A stretch of 64,000 nucleotides of DNA from JAGOEF01 sp964511665 (GTDB lineage: Bacteria; Bacteroidota; Bacteroidia; Bacteroidales; ML635J-15). The notes under the pieces were generated by a model. It saw nothing but the letters and a program-made list of their open reading frames with translations, did no database searches and was not told where the DNA came from. The DNA is taken from assembly GCA_964511665.1 (NCBI GenBank), contig CAZEHA010000002.1:1-64000 (forward strand). Direction: 5' to 3'. A program made the position numbers and the translations under genes. Below, piece by piece: positions 28,401-37,420 of this stretch (positions within the stretch are counted from its first letter, which is position 1; each line of letters opens with the position of its first letter).

Positions 28401-30137
28401 GGTTGCATAAACGGTATCGCAAGGATAAATAATTGTTGCTGTATAGGTTGTTGTAAACAGTGGATTTACAGTAACAGTAGTAACATTGGTATGACCTGAA
28501 CTCCAAATAATTTCAACTTCGCTGGTTTCGCCCGATTGATTCAATGTCAATTCGAGAGTTGCAGCATCGCCTACACATACCGGACCATTGTTGGTAATTG
28601 AAGGACTAATACTAAACTGATCGTGAATATAGATAGTTTGGGTTGAAGTACTGGTGCTGCATGGGCAACCATTGGTAAAAGTAAAGGTAATAGTCTCAAC
28701 TCCTTCGGCAACATCATCAATAAAAGCATCGATATAATAGGTGTAAGTTTGCTGCCCTGCAGGGATTTCGAGGTTAGCAGGTATGGCTTGGTAGTCGACT
28801 CCTGGAGTGGCTGTTCCTCCAATTGTCATTTCAATAGGAACAGGTTGGTTTATATCTGTATTATCGGTCCTGGAGAACACCAGATAATTACTGCAACCTT
28901 CATAAAAATTAATGGCATTTCCCCATGCATTATAAGCCTGCATGGTATAACTTTCACCTGAAGTAAAACTACCTGCTTTCAGGAATACGGCCGAGTCGTA
29001 GGAACTGTCGCCACAATCGCCAACGGCCAGTTTGATATGATAGGTGGCACATTGCACCACATTGGCTGTGGCGGTAAGGGTAACAGTATATCCATCGTAT
29101 TCGAGATGCACTCCGCCGGTATTGTTAACATAATACTGGCTGTTTGTTGTAGCGTTAACATTGTCGATAGTTACAGGGATGCTGGTGCCCGGCACCAAAG
29201 CAATATTCACATTATTGTAGTTCCCTCCTCCCGGATTGGGCCCCGACAAGAAGAATGCAAACACATCATTAAAACTGGAGTTTACAAATTCAGGATATTC
29301 TTCGGAACCGAATACATATTGAAACTCAAGGGTATTTGACGCCGGAATAAAATCAAACTGCAAAACCGTTGCATCGTTGATTGTGTAACCCGGCATCAAG
29401 GCCTGTAATTGAGGGTCGGATCCACTGCTGTTAATGGTTGAAGTACTACCTGACGAATTGGGTCCCGGGGCATCGTGTACGTTACCGGTACTCATAATAA
29501 TACCTTCTGCAAAATCGAGGCCGGGAAGTCCGTTGGTAAAGTATCCGATAGCATTGGCACCACCCTGAAATGTAACATTCATGGCTTGCAGACATCCGGT
29601 AATTAACACATCGGTAACAAGCTGAGAAACAGTATAAGTGGTGGTGTTAATTGTAATTTTGGGAGCACTAACATAATCGGTCATTTCATAAATGTTAACG
29701 TCCACCTGATTCTGCTCATTGTTTTCAATAATCCACATGCGAACAAGCACTTCCTGATTTTCTACATCATCGAAAGGGTAAATGTAAATTGCGCCTTGGT
29801 TGGTTCTAAAAAAATCGCATCTGATTTCTTCGAAAATGCCATCATTCATACTATAAGCTGCCAATCCGAAAACCATATCGGCAGCAAACCGGAAGTCGAC
29901 GGCAGCAGAACCCGATTCGGGAACAATAAATTTAAGATAATAATTGTTGTTGAAATAATACCGTTCGCACGATGGTATCGAGAATTCATTAGATATCCCT
30001 GAAGCCAATTGTAATGTTTGATAATCATTTTCAAATGACAAGTCCATTAAGCTTGGCTCATTGTAGTTTCTGCTAAGTAGCTGAGAAAACGACATTTGCG
30101 CAAATAGCAGTAGCAATACTATAAATCCGATTCTCAT
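25437..30137 (-). CDS. Giant T9SS type B protein: choice-of-anchor L, SprB repeats, PKD
   Basis: The 1566-aa secreted protein has a signal peptide (1-18). A choice-of-anchor L domain spans about 168-390, with the typical GYFTNGLPGLDFAEGIIMST and VFGSEEYPEFVN motifs. A Calx-beta-like region follows (TPGVDYQAIPANLEIPAGQQ), then Ig/PKD-like domains and several SprB-type repeats (CYQSCNGWAQVDVTGGVPPY, CKGNCDGRAEISIEGGIPPF). Two PKD domains near the C-terminus (YFWNFGDGG, YFWYYGDGD) precede the type B sorting domain (APEAFTPNGDGVNDCFRLCG). It should be exported through Sec and T9SS and stay at the surface, probably for adhesion. It is a second giant adhesin besides the one at 2185-6129, and is not adjacent to it. 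Confidence 0.92.
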   Translation of the reverse strand: MRIGFIVLLLLFAQMSFSQLLSRNYNEPSLMDLSFENDYQTLQLASGISNEFSIPSCERYYFNNNYYLKFIVPESGSAAVDFRFAADMVFGLAAYSMNDGIFEEIRCDFFRTNQGAIYIYPFDDVENQEVLVRMWIIENNEQNQVDVNIYEMTDYVSAPKITINTTTYTVSQLVTDVLITGCLQAMNVTFQGGANAIGYFTNGLPGLDFAEGIIMSTGNVHDAPGPNSSGSTSTINSSGSDPQLQALMPGYTINDATVLQFDFIPASNTLEFQYVFGSEEYPEFVNSSFNDVFAFFLSGPNPGGGNYNNVNIALVPGTSIPVTIDNVNATTNSQYYVNNTGGVHLEYDGYTVTLTATANVVQCATYHIKLAVGDCGDSSYDSAVFLKAGSFTSGESYTMQAYNAWGNAINFYEGCSNYLVFSRTDNTDINQPVPIEMTIGGTATPGVDYQAIPANLEIPAGQQTYTYYIDAFIDDVAEGVETITFTFTNGCPCSTSTSTQTIYIHDQFSISPSITNNGPVCVGDAATLELTLNQSGETSEVEIIWSSGHTNVTTVTVNPLFTTTYTATIIYPCDTVYATTTVTVIDPPVVDLGDDFEFTGFTAPLNVDMPPGNTGVWSYVDGSGPGTATIGAPTNPNTNATVSEFGTYTYVWTETSLAPNCVSSDDINITYFHIPTPDFYVTPTMCFGDTAVITYTGDGFEWGTYVWDFDGGTVISGAGWGPYQVRWDEPGYHDVSLYLTEINVTVDTTIQIYIPPVLDYTFDYSDDPCYQSCNGWAQVDVTGGVPPYNYAWGSSTNMMNNLCLGQYIITVTDQNGCSFSHIFVIDEPTPLVFDTAYQNVDCFGNQTAWAQVTASGGTPPYNYVWNDMYNGGTHTGMAAGMYTVTISDSNGCSLFELFNITQPGLLQLAVSPSLSICENTSIMISAQQIGGTQPYVFHWNSGNGFSPGPSSSLITPHEDVTYEVYITDAHNCQTDVQQFNIVVSPTMTHSMALEHVLCKGNCDGRAEISIEGGIPPFSYSWDSPLHIFNDLCAGLYTLTVTDAIGCNFQTHFIINEPAQLAAVTTSTPAQCGNSNDGTATVQAWGGTMPYTYLWPDNSTGTTMQNGSGSYIVTVTDAHNCRVEVSSTITAPPALVVTTIPDRTICKGGTTTVSAQSAGGTGYTNFAWQSSDGLAYNVHLFHVSPLQTTDYMLTVTDENGCTAGGSVRVNVLPDLQIESITCNHDTLCVGDSTLIYVNSIGGNGGPYTLTLQNGNIVPSPFKVFPIVTTTYYITLDDDCESPNVTDSITIYVMPTPTNNFGFDGTHGCAGSAVAFNEPAEVEGQTYFWNFGDGGFATIRNPYHVFRDPGVYSVSLTVTNQYGCENTVVRNNLIEIFPVPSASFIAEPEEASITNPLISFTNFSEGASYYFWYYGDGDSTIYITHPQHFYEATGEFEVKLIAKNIHGCADTVWRTVYVVGEVTLYAPEAFTPNGDGVNDCFRLCGSMIDPYSFRIQIYDRWGQRVFETNRYVPDAACNSCAADSWDGTRGSRYEGDPYLPNAMYYWYAEFKDIIGIKHEASGMVRLIR

Positions 30138-30225
30138 ATTATAATCATTTTATTAAAAATTCTCTATAATGACGCATAAAACACCTATTCGTTGCTTTTT
30201 AATAGGGTAAAGATATATATTTTTT

Positions 30226-31929
30226 TCAATTAAAATAAGCCAACCAATAAAACGAATAAGCTGGTAGCACAAAACCATTGTTATTTTGCTTAATCACACG
30301 ACCAAGCATATCATGATGTTGCAGCAATTCAGTGCAATAATCGATGTTAACTTCGGCACTGCTAAGATTGTGAACAAAAAGAATTCGGCTGTGTTCATTA
30401 TATCTTTCGTATGACAAAACATTACCGTTACTGTTTATAAATCGGATTGAACCATTTACAAAAAGCTTGTTGGCGTGCCTTAACATTAACATATTTCTCA
30501 AACTATCGAAAATCTGTTTTTCGGAAGAGGATGACTGCTTCAGTTTATGCTCAACAACAGGCCAGTCGATAGGTCCTCTCACCAGATTACGGCTATCACG
30601 ATATCCCGTAGCAATGCTGCGTTGTTCAAAATAATCGTTGTCGTTTTGTCGGCCAAATTCATCGCCATAATATATCAGTGGAACACCGGGCAAGCTGAGC
30701 ATAATGCTAAACGCCATAACGATGAGTTGAGTATCGCCGTTGAGCAGATTCGACAACCGGGCCGATATACCCTGCCCAAGTCTGAAATCCCACTCGGGAC
30801 GACGGCAATAATAATTGTGCAGCAATAAGCGGTCTTCTTCATTCACATACACTTTTTCGAGACTCAATTCATCGTGAACTCGTAAAAAAATAAACCATAC
30901 ACAATCGTCGGGTAACCGAGGAGTGTTTTCGACATCAAGAATATTTACTACATGTTGTGCTTCGCCGGTAGCCAACGATTTGAATATTTGTGGCATCAGC
31001 GGAAAGTGATATCCCGCATGGCACTCGTCGCCGTTTCCCATGTACTTTACCACTTCTTTTGGAGACTGACAAGCCTCGGCCAATAACAGTGTTGCAGGCG
31101 ACACAGCATCGATTGCAGCCCTGAAGAACTTCACTATAGCATGTGTTTCGCGAAGGTTTTCGCAATCGGTCCCTTCGGTTTTCCATAGATATGGGATGGC
31201 ATCGAGACGAAACCCATCGATTCCGCGCTGAACCCAATACCAAAGAATTTTGACCATTTCGCACAGTACCTTGGGATTTTTGTAATTCAAATCGGGTTGA
31301 AATTCAAAAAAACGATGAAAGTAGAAGCTGTCGCCACAAGGCTCCCAATTACTATGACACATGCCTTCGAACAATAAACGGCACGAACTGTATTCCGATG
31401 CATCCTTACTCCAGATATAATAATTGCGGTAGCTGTTATTTTCTGATTTTGATGCTTCCGTAAACCAATAGTGTTGATTAGATGTATGATTCACTGGCAC
31501 ATCAAAAATGATTCTGATACCGCGACTATGTGCCTCAACAATAAAATTATCGAAATCGTTGAAGCTATTTTCGATTGAAACCAGTTCATGCCTTATTTTT
31601 CGATAATCAGACACATCGAAGCCGCCATCTTTCATAGGCGATTCCAGCACAGGCAGCAACCACAAGCAATTCACTCCCAAATTTTCGAAGTAGGCCAGTT
31701 TTTCGATTAGTCCAGCTATGGTGCCGGCAAAAAAATCTACATATAAAGCATATACCACAGCCTGTTTGTACCAGCCGTGTTCACAACCGTAGCGTATGCT
31801 GTTGCAATGCTTTTGCAAGTATGGAATATCATAAATCAACTCATCAAAAATCGCCACAGAAGTGTGTCCATACAATTCAAGCCACAGTTTACGCATCGAT
31901 GTTACATGTGTGTTCGATTCGGCACGCAT
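30226..31929 (-). CDS. GH13 family enzyme resembling trehalose synthase (maltose glucosyltransferase)
   Basis: The 567-aa enzyme lacks a signal peptide, so it acts in the cytoplasm. GH13 regions are present: DVPVNH (143-148), GFRLDAIPYLW with nucleophile Asp243, LLLAEACQ with acid/base Glu285, and FLRVHDEL with Asp353. The segment GTDCENLRETHAIVKFFRA after region II and the start WYKQAVVYALYVDFF are hallmarks of trehalose synthase-like proteins, which interconvert maltose and trehalose. Region IV has Val where trehalose synthases usually have Asn before HD. The first about 50 residues, before the catalytic barrel, are unusual for the family. No glycogen or maltokinase genes are close. The GH13 call is firm; the TreS-like activity is inference. 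Confidence 0.85.
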   Translation of the reverse strand: MRAESNTHVTSMRKLWLELYGHTSVAIFDELIYDIPYLQKHCNSIRYGCEHGWYKQAVVYALYVDFFAGTIAGLIEKLAYFENLGVNCLWLLPVLESPMKDGGFDVSDYRKIRHELVSIENSFNDFDNFIVEAHSRGIRIIFDVPVNHTSNQHYWFTEASKSENNSYRNYYIWSKDASEYSSCRLLFEGMCHSNWEPCGDSFYFHRFFEFQPDLNYKNPKVLCEMVKILWYWVQRGIDGFRLDAIPYLWKTEGTDCENLRETHAIVKFFRAAIDAVSPATLLLAEACQSPKEVVKYMGNGDECHAGYHFPLMPQIFKSLATGEAQHVVNILDVENTPRLPDDCVWFIFLRVHDELSLEKVYVNEEDRLLLHNYYCRRPEWDFRLGQGISARLSNLLNGDTQLIVMAFSIMLSLPGVPLIYYGDEFGRQNDNDYFEQRSIATGYRDSRNLVRGPIDWPVVEHKLKQSSSSEKQIFDSLRNMLMLRHANKLFVNGSIRFINSNGNVLSYERYNEHSRILFVHNLSSAEVNIDYCTELLQHHDMLGRVIKQNNNGFVLPAYSFYWLAYFN

Positions 31930-32048
31930 ATTGATATTTTTTAGTAAAAATAGTGAATATTAACCAAGAATTGAGTTTTTTGGCTATCAATAGAAAATAT
32001 TGTCAAATTGAAAACGTTATTTATACAAGCATAAAACAAACACAGGTT

Positions 32049-32543
32049 ATGAAAATCGTTTTTCTATCGTGTTGCCTAATGGCGGCAATGTACACATCAA
32101 TAGTTGCACAAACCGGTTCGATGTTAAGTGCAGCAGATGCCGAGGCTACAGTTCGCGAGCATAATGTAAGCCGCAGCGAAGTGGGTGTTCCCCAGTTAAA
32201 ATGGTCGAACTCTTTGGCAAAAGAATCGCAGGCCTGGGCAGAGGCTCTGGTGGGCATGAACTGTGCTTTTGAGCACAGCGACACCGAAAACGGAGAAAAC
32301 ATTTACTATCGCTACGGAGAAGGGCCTGTTACCGAAGCCGTGAAATCGTGGGCCGATGAAAAATCGCTGTACAAAGGAGGTAAGTACACAATGAACAGCA
32401 GTGCATATGGTCATTACACCCAAATTGTGTGGCGCGATACACGAGAGGTTGGTTGTGGCATGGCCAGCTGCCCGAATGGGCGACAGATTTGGGTATGTCA
32501 GTATTATCCGGCCGGCAACTGGGTGGGTGAATTCCCCTATTGA
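32049..32543 (+). CDS. Secreted CAP-domain (SCP/PR-1-like) protein
   Basis: The 164-aa protein has a signal peptide (about 1-21, ending IVAQ). A single CAP domain carries the family elements HNVSRSEVGVPQLKWSNSL, FEHSDTENGENIYYR, HYTQIVWRDTREVGCGMA and a C-terminal VCQYYPAGNWVGEFPY. The fold is the four-motif type seen in plant PR-1 and fungal Pry proteins, more eukaryote-like than the YkwD type. The frame is open from 31953, but the ATG at 32049 puts the signal peptide first. Its last 7 bp overlap the 3' end of the convergent M20 gene. The molecular role (lipid or sterol binding, or inhibition) cannot be read. Confidence 0.88.
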   Translation: MKIVFLSCCLMAAMYTSIVAQTGSMLSAADAEATVREHNVSRSEVGVPQLKWSNSLAKESQAWAEALVGMNCAFEHSDTENGENIYYRYGEGPVTEAVKSWADEKSLYKGGKYTMNSSAYGHYTQIVWRDTREVGCGMASCPNGRQIWVCQYYPAGNWVGEFPY

Positions 32544-33733
32544 TTTTCGAGTAATCTGATTGCCAGATAGGCCATTGTTGCTGCACTATGCAACAGTGCC
32601 GAATCGTGATGGTCGAAATCGGGGTTGTGCAAATTGGTTATACCCTTGTTGTCGGCTGCAATTCCCATACGATAAAACACTGCGGGAACCTCTTGAGCAT
32701 AGTAAGCAAAATCTTCGGCAGTAAGACGATAAGGTAGTAAAACCACTGAATTTCCACCTCCTATCTCACTCGCAAACCGCATAAGTAAATGTGTAGTTTC
32801 GGCATGATTTATCAGTGCCGGATAGCCGTCGACAATGTTCAGAGATGGTTCACACGAATGAAGCGAGGCTATTGTTGTACTCATATGGGCTAGCATGTCT
32901 TTGGCCGATTGACGAAGTTTTTCATCGAAACAACGAAGTGTGCCTTCGGCTCTTACCGTACCAGGGATAATGTTTGTGGCACCCTTTGCCTCGAGCAAAC
33001 CAAAACGAAGCAAGGCCGGCATATCTGAGTTCCTTGCCAACTTCGAGAATTCATCTTGCACAGTTGTAACAAATTGAGCGAGTGCCAACACAGTATTATT
33101 TGTAACATCTGGAGTTGCAGCATGTCCTCCCCTACCCGAAAACTGAATATAAATTTCGTCGGTAGAAGCCATGTATGCTCCCGGACAGAATCCGAAACTG
33201 CCTACGGGCAGTCCGGGTTCTACATGTTGACCAAGCACAGCAAATGGTTTATAGGTACTGAGCAATCCATTTTTTATCAGCAAACGGGCACCCCCCGGTA
33301 ACTTTTCTTCGGCAGGCTGAAATATTAATAACACATTGCCGGTAAGCAGGTGCCGATGTTTCATAAGAATTGCAGCCGTGCCCAATAGCGATGCGGTATG
33401 AATATCGTGACCACAAGCATGCATTATTCCATCATTCTGTGAGCACACTTCATGACCGGGATTTTCAGTTATGGGTAATGCATCGATATCGGCTCTTAAA
33501 GCCAGTGTAGCGTTCTTACTGCCGACACTTGCACCGGCTTCGATAAGTGCCACAACCGAATTGGGAGCAAACGTGTCAAGCGTATGTAGCCCCATTTCGC
33601 GTAGTGTTTTATGGATAAATGCAGCCGTTTGCACTTCGCAAAACGAAAGCTCGGGGTTTTGGTGCAAATGGCGTTGCCAGGCAACTAGATTGCTATAAAT
33701 GGAATTGGCTGTGCTGTTAATCAGTTCAATCAT
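32537..33733 (-). CDS. M20 family amidohydrolase (hippurate/IAA-amino acid hydrolase type)
   Basis: The 398-aa metal-dependent hydrolase has RHLHQNPELSFCE near the N-terminus and the metal-binding motif MHACGHDIHTASLLG (Cys107, His109). PAEEKLPGGARLL carries the catalytic and metal-binding glutamates, and GRGGHAATPD belongs to the dimerisation lid. The C-terminal metal histidine lies in the NLHNPDFDHHD segment. It removes an acyl or aroyl group from an N-acyl amino acid; the real substrate is unknown. No signal peptide. Downstream of the TauE/SafE-like gene by 16 bp on the same strand, so they may share a transcript. Its stop overlaps that of the CAP gene. Confidence 0.9.
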   Translation of the reverse strand: MIELINSTANSIYSNLVAWQRHLHQNPELSFCEVQTAAFIHKTLREMGLHTLDTFAPNSVVALIEAGASVGSKNATLALRADIDALPITENPGHEVCSQNDGIMHACGHDIHTASLLGTAAILMKHRHLLTGNVLLIFQPAEEKLPGGARLLIKNGLLSTYKPFAVLGQHVEPGLPVGSFGFCPGAYMASTDEIYIQFSGRGGHAATPDVTNNTVLALAQFVTTVQDEFSKLARNSDMPALLRFGLLEAKGATNIIPGTVRAEGTLRCFDEKLRQSAKDMLAHMSTTIASLHSCEPSLNIVDGYPALINHAETTHLLMRFASEIGGGNSVVLLPYRLTAEDFAYYAQEVPAVFYRMGIAADNKGITNLHNPDFDHHDSALLHSAATMAYLAIRLLENQ

Positions 33734-33749
33734 ACCGCGTTATGTTGAA

Positions 33750-34118
33750 TTACTTACCGAAAAGCATTTTGATGCCTACCAAAATAATAAAAATGCTGAA
33801 GATTTTTCGCATGGTATCGGCAGGGAGATTTACCGCCCATTTTGAACCGAAATAGCTCCCCACCGTAAAAGTTATCGCCAGAATTATTGCAAATTTCCAG
33901 TTTACATATCCGGCTCGTGCATAATTAATCACTGCAAAAATACCAATAGGTAGTAATAGAAAAGCCAGACTGGTTCCTTGTGCATTGTGTTGCGAAAAAC
34001 CAAAAATATAAATCAGCACCGGTATTACCACAATGCCTCCTCCCACTCCCAGCACTCCTCCAGCCAAGCCGGCAATAAAACCGGCTAATATCAATAATGC
34101 AATTGTTGATAGCTCCAT
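33750..34118 (-). CDS. Half-size TauE/SafE (TSUP) family membrane protein
   Basis: The 122-aa protein has four predicted transmembrane helices and the TSUP repeat motif GFIAGLAGGVLGVGGGIVVI followed by PVLIYIFGF. Standard TSUP exporters have two such halves (about 250 residues), so this one must work as a dimer or be a paired half. TSUP proteins move organosulfur anions or sulfite; the substrate here is unknown. It lies 3 bp after the stop of the 1075-aa envelope gene and 16 bp before the M20 gene, so all three may be one transcript. It is 22 kb from the Qmo-like operon and a link to that is speculative. Confidence 0.85.
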   Translation of the reverse strand: MELSTIALLILAGFIAGLAGGVLGVGGGIVVIPVLIYIFGFSQHNAQGTSLAFLLLPIGIFAVINYARAGYVNWKFAIILAITFTVGSYFGSKWAVNLPADTMRKIFSIFIILVGIKMLFGK

Positions 34119-34121
34119 AAC

Positions 34122-37100
34122 TTAGAAATCGAGATTTAACGAAAGATAAAAAACGCCGGGCAGCAAGGTATTATTTTCGATACCCCATGCCCAGTCGGCA
34201 CGAACAAAATATCCGAACAATTTACTACGTATGCCGAAGCCATAGCCGGCAACAATCGGATAATTGTTGTTATCGATAATTACAGTTACCGGATATTGAT
34301 TGTACACATCTTTGTCGAAGGCATTGTCACCGCTAAAAGGGTCCCATCCGCTCCAGGCGCTTCCCAAATCGAAGAAACCGATTAACTGTAAATTTTCGAG
34401 GAAGGCAGAATTCAACGGACGATTCAAGATATATGACACAACAGGCCATCGCAGTTCGGCATTAACAACCGCAAAATTGCTCCCATTTCTGATATTCTGC
34501 GAAAAACCACGCATATTGGTGGCTACTGCCTGATACACATAATTGGCATCAGGGTCGATTCGTACCGTGTTGTCGAATGTGGGTGTATTTGAGGAGAAGT
34601 TAATCCAGTTGTCGATACCTCCCAGATAGTATATCAACTTACTTCGGCCAAAAGATCCGCTGGCCGCAACACGGGCGGCTACAATTAAATTACGGTGAAT
34701 GGGTAGATAATACCTGAAATCGCCGCCAAACACCACCAAATCCGACTGTTTTCTGTCGATTTGCCGGTAATATTCGCCAAAAAATTTAAAGCGAGAGCCA
34801 TAATAAATATTCAACTGCTTCTGACGCGTATTATCGAAAATATATTCTCCCTTACCACCAAGCCAATAATTGTATTGAGGTGTTGATGTAAGGCTTGTGT
34901 AATCGAGCGACAACAGTGTTTGTCTGTCGGTACGTGTGCTTAGGGTAAATTGCATTGCCGAAACCTGATTGAACGGATAGCGTGTAATATACATCAGCTC
35001 GTGTGTATGCGATTTCATCAGGTTGTATCCATCAGAAGTGTTGAGTACCAAACGATGAAACACATATTGTCTGTTCCACCGTCGTTTTAAATCTTCGAAG
35101 CTAATGAGATATTCGTTGCTGTCGAAATTGCCCGAAAATCGCACTCCTCCAGTAATACGATAATCTTCGAAAAGATCTTTGGCTCCAAGCTTGAACAAAA
35201 TATTGAAACCCGGATTAAAATAAAACGCACTGCCGGTGAACGGCTGGTACGATGAACTAAGAAAACCAAAGTCGATTTGATTGACCACATAGTTGGTATA
35301 GAATGTGGTAAAATATTTGTTCCTCCTTTTTTCGTAAGGGAATCCCAAACTGTCGAATTCGCTCACTTCAATATCTTTCTGTTTTAGTGCTTCCGTTGAA
35401 AACACATAATTGTTGATGTCGACCCTGTCTGATTCCGGTTCAATCGGCTCTACCACATCAAATTTGGGTTTTTCAGGTATTTTCTGATTCAAACTTTCGA
35501 GTTGAACCTTGCGAAAACGGGTATTGTTATTGTTCTTTTCAGTGCCGACATTTCTATAATCGTTCAGCATAATATGCCAGCGTTTATTCAAAAAAAGCAC
35601 TTCCGCTGCAATATCGGCATTGCGAGCTGCATCAAAATATGCAATATTTCTATTGTAGTTGGTCTGTGCTGCACTTCGCGTAAAGTACCGATAATGAGTA
35701 ATGGTATCGATATAACTTATTGCACTGTCGAAGTTGGCTTTGTATCGGTTAACTACACCATTTTCGTTAGAAAGATAGTAGAATTCATTTTTCTGTCCCC
35801 CCATGGGCAATGTTTCGTCGGTATGAGGCGTATTGGTTACCCGAAGCAGTATGTTGTTTTTACCTTCGGCATCCATCACAAATACATCGCGAAACTGTTG
35901 GGTAGCAATATCGAAGTCTTTTCCTGTAAGCAATGTATCGGTAGCTCGGTTGCTACAAAAAATGATTTGTTTCGAATTGTTAATATATCGTGGGTTATAA
36001 TCATCGGCAATGTCGGCAGTAAGATTCATCAGGGTATTTGCCAAAATATTAAACACAAATATATCGCTCATTCCGTTCACATGTCCTGCCATAAGCAATT
36101 TGAGTCCATCGCCAGAATAATCAATAGACAATACCTTGCTTACGCCCGCTATTTCGCGTTCCTGAGTTTGTCGTGTTTCCAGGTTATAGGCACAATAGAA
36201 TATCTTGCCGTGCTTCTCGATAACATAACCCAACAACTTCCCACTGGGATGCCAGCTCAGAACCGGGTAAGAATAATCGACAATTTGTTCGAGTTTATGT
36301 TCTGCAACAAGGAGTTTTTTACGTTTATTACGATTGATATCGTAAATATATATTTTGTATTTGCCCAGGTTTTTAATGGCATAGGCAACTTTGGTTCCGT
36401 TGTTACTCACCACGGCTTGCTGTGTCTGCCAATTACGGTGCCTCCCTTGCACAATATTTGTTCCTGCAGCATTTACGGTAGTTTGCTCGTGAGGCTTATA
36501 CAGGTTTTCGAAATAACCCAACCAGTCGTACGATAACATTTTGAGCCCTGAACCCAAGACATACTGGAAGCCGTTTTCCACATTTTTGGTAACCCTTGTA
36601 AGGTATATTATTGTTGATATCACTTGTTCTCCGTATGTACTCGCCACATAATACCAAATAGAATGCCCTGCATACAAGGCTTCATCGCCCGTTAAATGGT
36701 TGAATTGCTCGAACCTGCCCGATAAAATACCATCGCGCACCCTATTGTCGATTTCATAATTCCAACGTTCCGAGCAATACGAAATGAGACCGTAGAAAAA
36801 CCAGTCGGGCAGAGCAATCAGGGTATTGTTGGCAATTTTATTGGTTAACCCCACACCATAAAGCATTTCGTTGAGCACTACTTCGGCAATGGCTGCCCGC
36901 ACCTGCTTCTCCAGCTGCTTTCGGTCGGCTTCTACATACAAAAAAACAATGTTATCAACAATGCGTGTTACCCCGCCAATGTTATAGGCTTCGTCGCCGG
37001 TGTTCAACCCAATATTACTTTGCCTGAAATCGGAAAGCCTGTTGTAGATAACAAAAATAAGACGTTGCTCAATTTTATGGTCGAAAAATCTTTCTATTTC

Positions 37101-37349
37101 GGGTATAGCTTTATTCGCCATATATGCCACCTGAAGTGCATTTTCGTTTCCGCCCAAATAAAAATAGGTATCGAATTGCTTATACCTGTAATACAGCCAT
37201 TCGAACTCGGTATATTGAACCCTGTTTTTTCCAAAATTCATCTGATGACCATTGTAAAACTGAGCACTCAACAGGCAGGGCATGCTTAGCAGAAGAATTG
37301 CCAGCATACATTTCACCGGTTTAAAAATGAGGCCCAATCTAAGCATCAT
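34122..37349 (-). CDS. Outer-membrane protein: peptidase-MA-like region, PD40/TolB-like propeller, C-terminal beta-barrel
   Basis: The 1075-aa protein has a signal peptide ending LLSAQ. The N-terminal about 300 residues look like a peptidase-MA (gluzincin-type) domain without an HExxH motif: LPDWFFYGLISYCSERWN, then AGHSIWYYVASTYGEQVIS. A PD40/TolB-like beta-propeller follows (SWHPSGKLLGY, SIDYSGDGLKLLMAGH, SNRATDTLLTG). The last about 380 residues have alternating aromatic strands and end VFYLSLNLDF, as in BamA/surface-antigen barrels. The frame extends to 37409, but the ATG at 37349 starts the signal peptide and leaves the divergent YpsA-like promoter free. Function is unknown. The three-part architecture suggests an outer-membrane assembly or anchoring factor. 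Confidence 0.82.
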   Translation of the reverse strand: MMLRLGLIFKPVKCMLAILLLSMPCLLSAQFYNGHQMNFGKNRVQYTEFEWLYYRYKQFDTYFYLGGNENALQVAYMANKAIPEIERFFDHKIEQRLIFVIYNRLSDFRQSNIGLNTGDEAYNIGGVTRIVDNIVFLYVEADRKQLEKQVRAAIAEVVLNEMLYGVGLTNKIANNTLIALPDWFFYGLISYCSERWNYEIDNRVRDGILSGRFEQFNHLTGDEALYAGHSIWYYVASTYGEQVISTIIYLTRVTKNVENGFQYVLGSGLKMLSYDWLGYFENLYKPHEQTTVNAAGTNIVQGRHRNWQTQQAVVSNNGTKVAYAIKNLGKYKIYIYDINRNKRKKLLVAEHKLEQIVDYSYPVLSWHPSGKLLGYVIEKHGKIFYCAYNLETRQTQEREIAGVSKVLSIDYSGDGLKLLMAGHVNGMSDIFVFNILANTLMNLTADIADDYNPRYINNSKQIIFCSNRATDTLLTGKDFDIATQQFRDVFVMDAEGKNNILLRVTNTPHTDETLPMGGQKNEFYYLSNENGVVNRYKANFDSAISYIDTITHYRYFTRSAAQTNYNRNIAYFDAARNADIAAEVLFLNKRWHIMLNDYRNVGTEKNNNNTRFRKVQLESLNQKIPEKPKFDVVEPIEPESDRVDINNYVFSTEALKQKDIEVSEFDSLGFPYEKRRNKYFTTFYTNYVVNQIDFGFLSSSYQPFTGSAFYFNPGFNILFKLGAKDLFEDYRITGGVRFSGNFDSNEYLISFEDLKRRWNRQYVFHRLVLNTSDGYNLMKSHTHELMYITRYPFNQVSAMQFTLSTRTDRQTLLSLDYTSLTSTPQYNYWLGGKGEYIFDNTRQKQLNIYYGSRFKFFGEYYRQIDRKQSDLVVFGGDFRYYLPIHRNLIVAARVAASGSFGRSKLIYYLGGIDNWINFSSNTPTFDNTVRIDPDANYVYQAVATNMRGFSQNIRNGSNFAVVNAELRWPVVSYILNRPLNSAFLENLQLIGFFDLGSAWSGWDPFSGDNAFDKDVYNQYPVTVIIDNNNYPIVAGYGFGIRSKLFGYFVRADWAWGIENNTLLPGVFYLSLNLDF

Positions 37350-37373
37350 AATGTGTGTTTTATCAATTGTTTT

Positions 37374-37381
37374 TAACTTTG
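37374..37381 (+). promoter_or_regulatory. Candidate -7 element for the YpsA-like gene
   Basis: TAACTTTG is an exact match to TAnnTTTG, 39 bp before the ATG at 37421. It lies inside the upstream-extended frame of both flanking ORFs, which supports the shorter starts chosen for each. Confidence 0.45.
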
Positions 37382-37420
37382 CAAAATAGCAATTTATTAC
37401 GCACATCACAAAATAATAAC

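Noticed and set aside
33750..34118. TauE/SafE-like protein as part of the sulfur system at 56-62 kb
   Set aside because: It is 22 kb away and in a transcript with envelope and M20 genes. The family is broad and common, so a link to the operon would be guesswork.
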